Below, in pieces: positions 5,469 through 7,026 of a stretch of DNA of 7,026 nt. The stretch spans positions 1 to 7,026 of the forward strand of contig JAJRTI010000269.1 in assembly GCA_024278415.1 (NCBI GenBank), in the 5' to 3' direction. The number at the start of each line of letters is the position of its first letter. Position 1 is the first letter of the stretch. The notes beneath the pieces were generated by a model. It ran no database searches. It worked only from the letters and a program-made list of their open reading frames with translations, and had not been told where the DNA came from. This stretch comes from Planctomycetota bacterium (lineage in GTDB: Bacteria; Planctomycetota; Brocadiia; JAJRTI01). The position numbers and the translations under genes are program-made.

Positions 5469-6689
5469 ATGACTGCTTCTGCCACCTTGCCCGATGCGCG
5501 AGGGCACTTCGGCGAGTTCGGGGGCCAGTTCATCCCCGAGACGCTCATGCCCGCGATCGAGCAGCTCGCCGAGGAATACGCCGCGGCCAAGAGCGACCCA
5601 GCCTTCCACGAGAAGCTCGAATACTACCGCCGCGAGTTTGTCGGCCGGCCCACGCCGCTCTACTTCGCCCAACGGCTCACCGAGCGCTGGGGCGGAGCCA
5701 AGGTCTACTTCAAGCGCGAAGACCTCGCCCACACCGGCTCGCACAAAATCAACAACACCCTCGGCCAGGCGCTCGTGACCCTGCGCATGGGCAAGACGCG
5801 CGTCATCGCCGAGACCGGCGCGGGGCAACACGGCGTCGCGACCGCAACCGCCGCGGCGCTCTTCGGCCTCGAGTGCGACGTGTTCATGGGCGAGGAGGAC
5901 ATCCGCCGGCAAGCGCTCAACGTGTTTCGCATGAAGCTGCTCGGCACGCGCGTCGTGCCCGTAGCCGCCGGCTCCAAGACCCTCAAAGACGCCACGAACG
6001 AGGCGTTCCGCAACTGGATGGCGACCGTCCAAGACACGCACTACATCATCGGCTCCGTCGTCGGCCCGCATCCGTACCCTATGATGGTGCGCGACTTCCA
6101 GTCCGTCATCGGCGAGGAGGTCAAGGCGCAGATGATGGAGAAGGAAAGCCGGCTGCCGGACCTGTGCATCGCCTGCGTGGGCGGAGGCAGCAACAGCATG
6201 GGCCTCTTCTATCCCATGGTGCCGCACGAGGAAGTCAAGCTCGTCGGCGTGGAGGCCGGCGGATACGGCATGGCCGTGGGCCAGCACGCCGCGTCCATCA
6301 GCAAAGGCGCACCCGGCGTGCTCCACGGCAGCGCGAGCTACGTGCTCCAAGACGACGACGGCCAGACCGCCGACGTCCACTCGATCGCAGCCGGGCTCGA
6401 CTACCCCGGGATAGGCCCGGAGCACAGCTACCTCTACGACAGCGGCCGGGCGGACTACGTCAACGTGAGCGACCAGGAGGCCCTGGAAGCGTTCCGCCTC
6501 TGCGCGGAGACCGAGGGCATCATCCCCGCGCTCGAATCCGCGCACGCGGTCGCGTACGCGGCCAAGCTCGTGCCCACCCTGCCCAAAGACCAGATCGTCG
6601 TGGTCAACATGTCCGGCCGCGGAGACAAGGATTGCATGGAAGTGTCCGAGAAACTCCATCTCGGCGCAGAGGAAGGGGGTGCGCCATGA
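5469..6689 (+). CDS. trpB: tryptophan synthase beta subunit
   Basis: TrpB uses pyridoxal phosphate to join indole, channelled from TrpA, with L-serine to give L-tryptophan in the cytoplasm. The 406-residue product from this start has the usual length. The conserved start [15 protein letters not shown] is at 12-26. The cofactor lysine is K93 in [13 protein letters not shown]. The catalytic Glu is E115 in ETGAGQHG. The phosphate-binding GGGSN is at 238-242. D311 in [11 protein letters not shown] corresponds to Asp305 of the Salmonella enzyme, and S383 in SGRGDKD to Ser377. All are shifted by a constant six residues, so the enzyme looks intact and active. This is the classical TrpB1 type that pairs with TrpA. 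In-frame ATGs at 5418 and 5436 are less likely starts because the former overlaps the promoter -10. The stop overlaps the trpA start in ATGA, implying translational coupling. Confidence 0.98.
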   Translation: MTASATLPDARGHFGEFGGQFIPETLMPAIEQLAEEYAAAKSDPAFHEKLEYYRREFVGRPTPLYFAQRLTERWGGAKVYFKREDLAHTGSHKINNTLGQALVTLRMGKTRVIAETGAGQHGVATATAAALFGLECDVFMGEEDIRRQALNVFRMKLLGTRVVPVAAGSKTLKDATNEAFRNWMATVQDTHYIIGSVVGPHPYPMMVRDFQSVIGEEVKAQMMEKESRLPDLCIACVGGGSNSMGLFYPMVPHEEVKLVGVEAGGYGMAVGQHAASISKGAPGVLHGSASYVLQDDDGQTADVHSIAAGLDYPGIGPEHSYLYDSGRADYVNVSDQEALEAFRLCAETEGIIPALESAHAVAYAAKLVPTLPKDQIVVVNMSGRGDKDCMEVSEKLHLGAEEGGAP

Positions 6690-7026
6690 ACCGCATCGTC
6701 GCACGATTCGAGCAACTCAAGGCTGAGGGCAAGCCGGCGTTCATGCCGTTCCTCTGCGCGGGCGATCCCGACCTCGACACCACGCGGCGGCTCATCGAGG
6801 AGTTCGACCGCCGCGGCGCGGACGTGATCGAGCTGGGCTTCCCGTTCAGCGACCCGGTCGCGGATGGCCCCACCATTCAGGCCGCGTACACCCGCGCGCT
6901 CGACGCCGGCACGAAGGTCGACGGCATCCTCGACATGGTGCGCGCGCTGCGGCAGGGCTGCGAGATTCCCATCGTCGCGATGGTGTCGTACAGCATCGTG
7001 TTCAAGCGCGGGCCCGAACGCTTCAT
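6686..7026 (+). CDS. trpA: tryptophan synthase alpha subunit, 3'-truncated by the window edge
   Basis: TrpA cleaves indole-3-glycerol phosphate to indole and glyceraldehyde-3-phosphate and passes indole through a tunnel to TrpB. The visible 113 residues are the first part of the TIM barrel of a protein usually about 260-270 long. PFLCAGDP at 21-28 matches the conserved first strand. The two catalytic acids are E49 and D60 in [17 protein letters not shown] (49-65), at exactly the Escherichia coli numbers. The ATG at 6686 overlaps the trpB TGA, and GGAAGGGGG (6671-6679) upstream serves as ribosome site within trpB. One oddity: the YxN motif around E. coli Tyr102-Asn104 reads Y102-S-I104 here, so the Asn is lost. 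The rest of the gene lies beyond the window. Confidence 0.97.
   Translation, partial: MNRIVARFEQLKAEGKPAFMPFLCAGDPDLDTTRRLIEEFDRRGADVIELGFPFSDPVADGPTIQAAYTRALDAGTKVDGILDMVRALRQGCEIPIVAMVSYSIVFKRGPERF

Noticed and set aside
5367..6704. 445-codon open frame on the minus strand opposite trpB
   Set aside because: trpB is certain. The antisense product has a compositionally biased sequence without motifs.

Overview
The window is high-GC bacterial chromosomal DNA. It holds five protein genes (two cut by the window edges), one tRNA gene and several readable regulatory sites. The trpB-trpA pair, the sigma70-type promoters and the gene packing identify a bacterium. The large carbohydrate-active protein at the left edge, with GH2-like and amidotransferase-like folds in one chain, is of a kind I associate with Planctomycetota, Verrucomicrobiota, Lentisphaerota or Hydrogenedentota genomes. 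That placement is an impression from protein style, not a demonstrated assignment.

Layout: 1-3108 (+) is the 3' part of a very long GH2-like glycoside hydrolase-type protein whose start lies outside the window. It ends 65 bp from a convergent gene (3174-3827, -) for a small membrane site-2 protease (M50 family). Upstream of the protease on the same strand are an 11-bp hairpin and a tRNA-Val(CAC) gene (3895-3968, -) with a near-consensus promoter. A second, divergent promoter in the same 121-bp gap probably drives a FecCD/BtuC-type ABC permease (4090-5100, +). A 368-bp gap (5101-5468) follows, rich in short direct and inverted repeats, and it ends in a promoter-like site just ahead of trpB (5469-6689, +). 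trpB overlaps trpA (6686 to beyond the right edge) by 4 bp in an ATGA junction.

Functionally, trpB and trpA form one unit that makes the tryptophan synthase complex for the last two steps of tryptophan synthesis. The other genes look like unrelated single-gene units: a polysaccharide or glycoside-directed protein, a membrane protease, a tRNA, and a metal-chelate or cobalamin permease with no ATPase or binding protein beside it in view. I see no phage, transposase, CRISPR array or defence system. The most unusual features are the GH2-like protein, which lacks the usual acid/base Glu, carries an apparent internal duplication and has a C-terminal GH2-type sugar-binding domain, and the repeat-rich gap before trpB.
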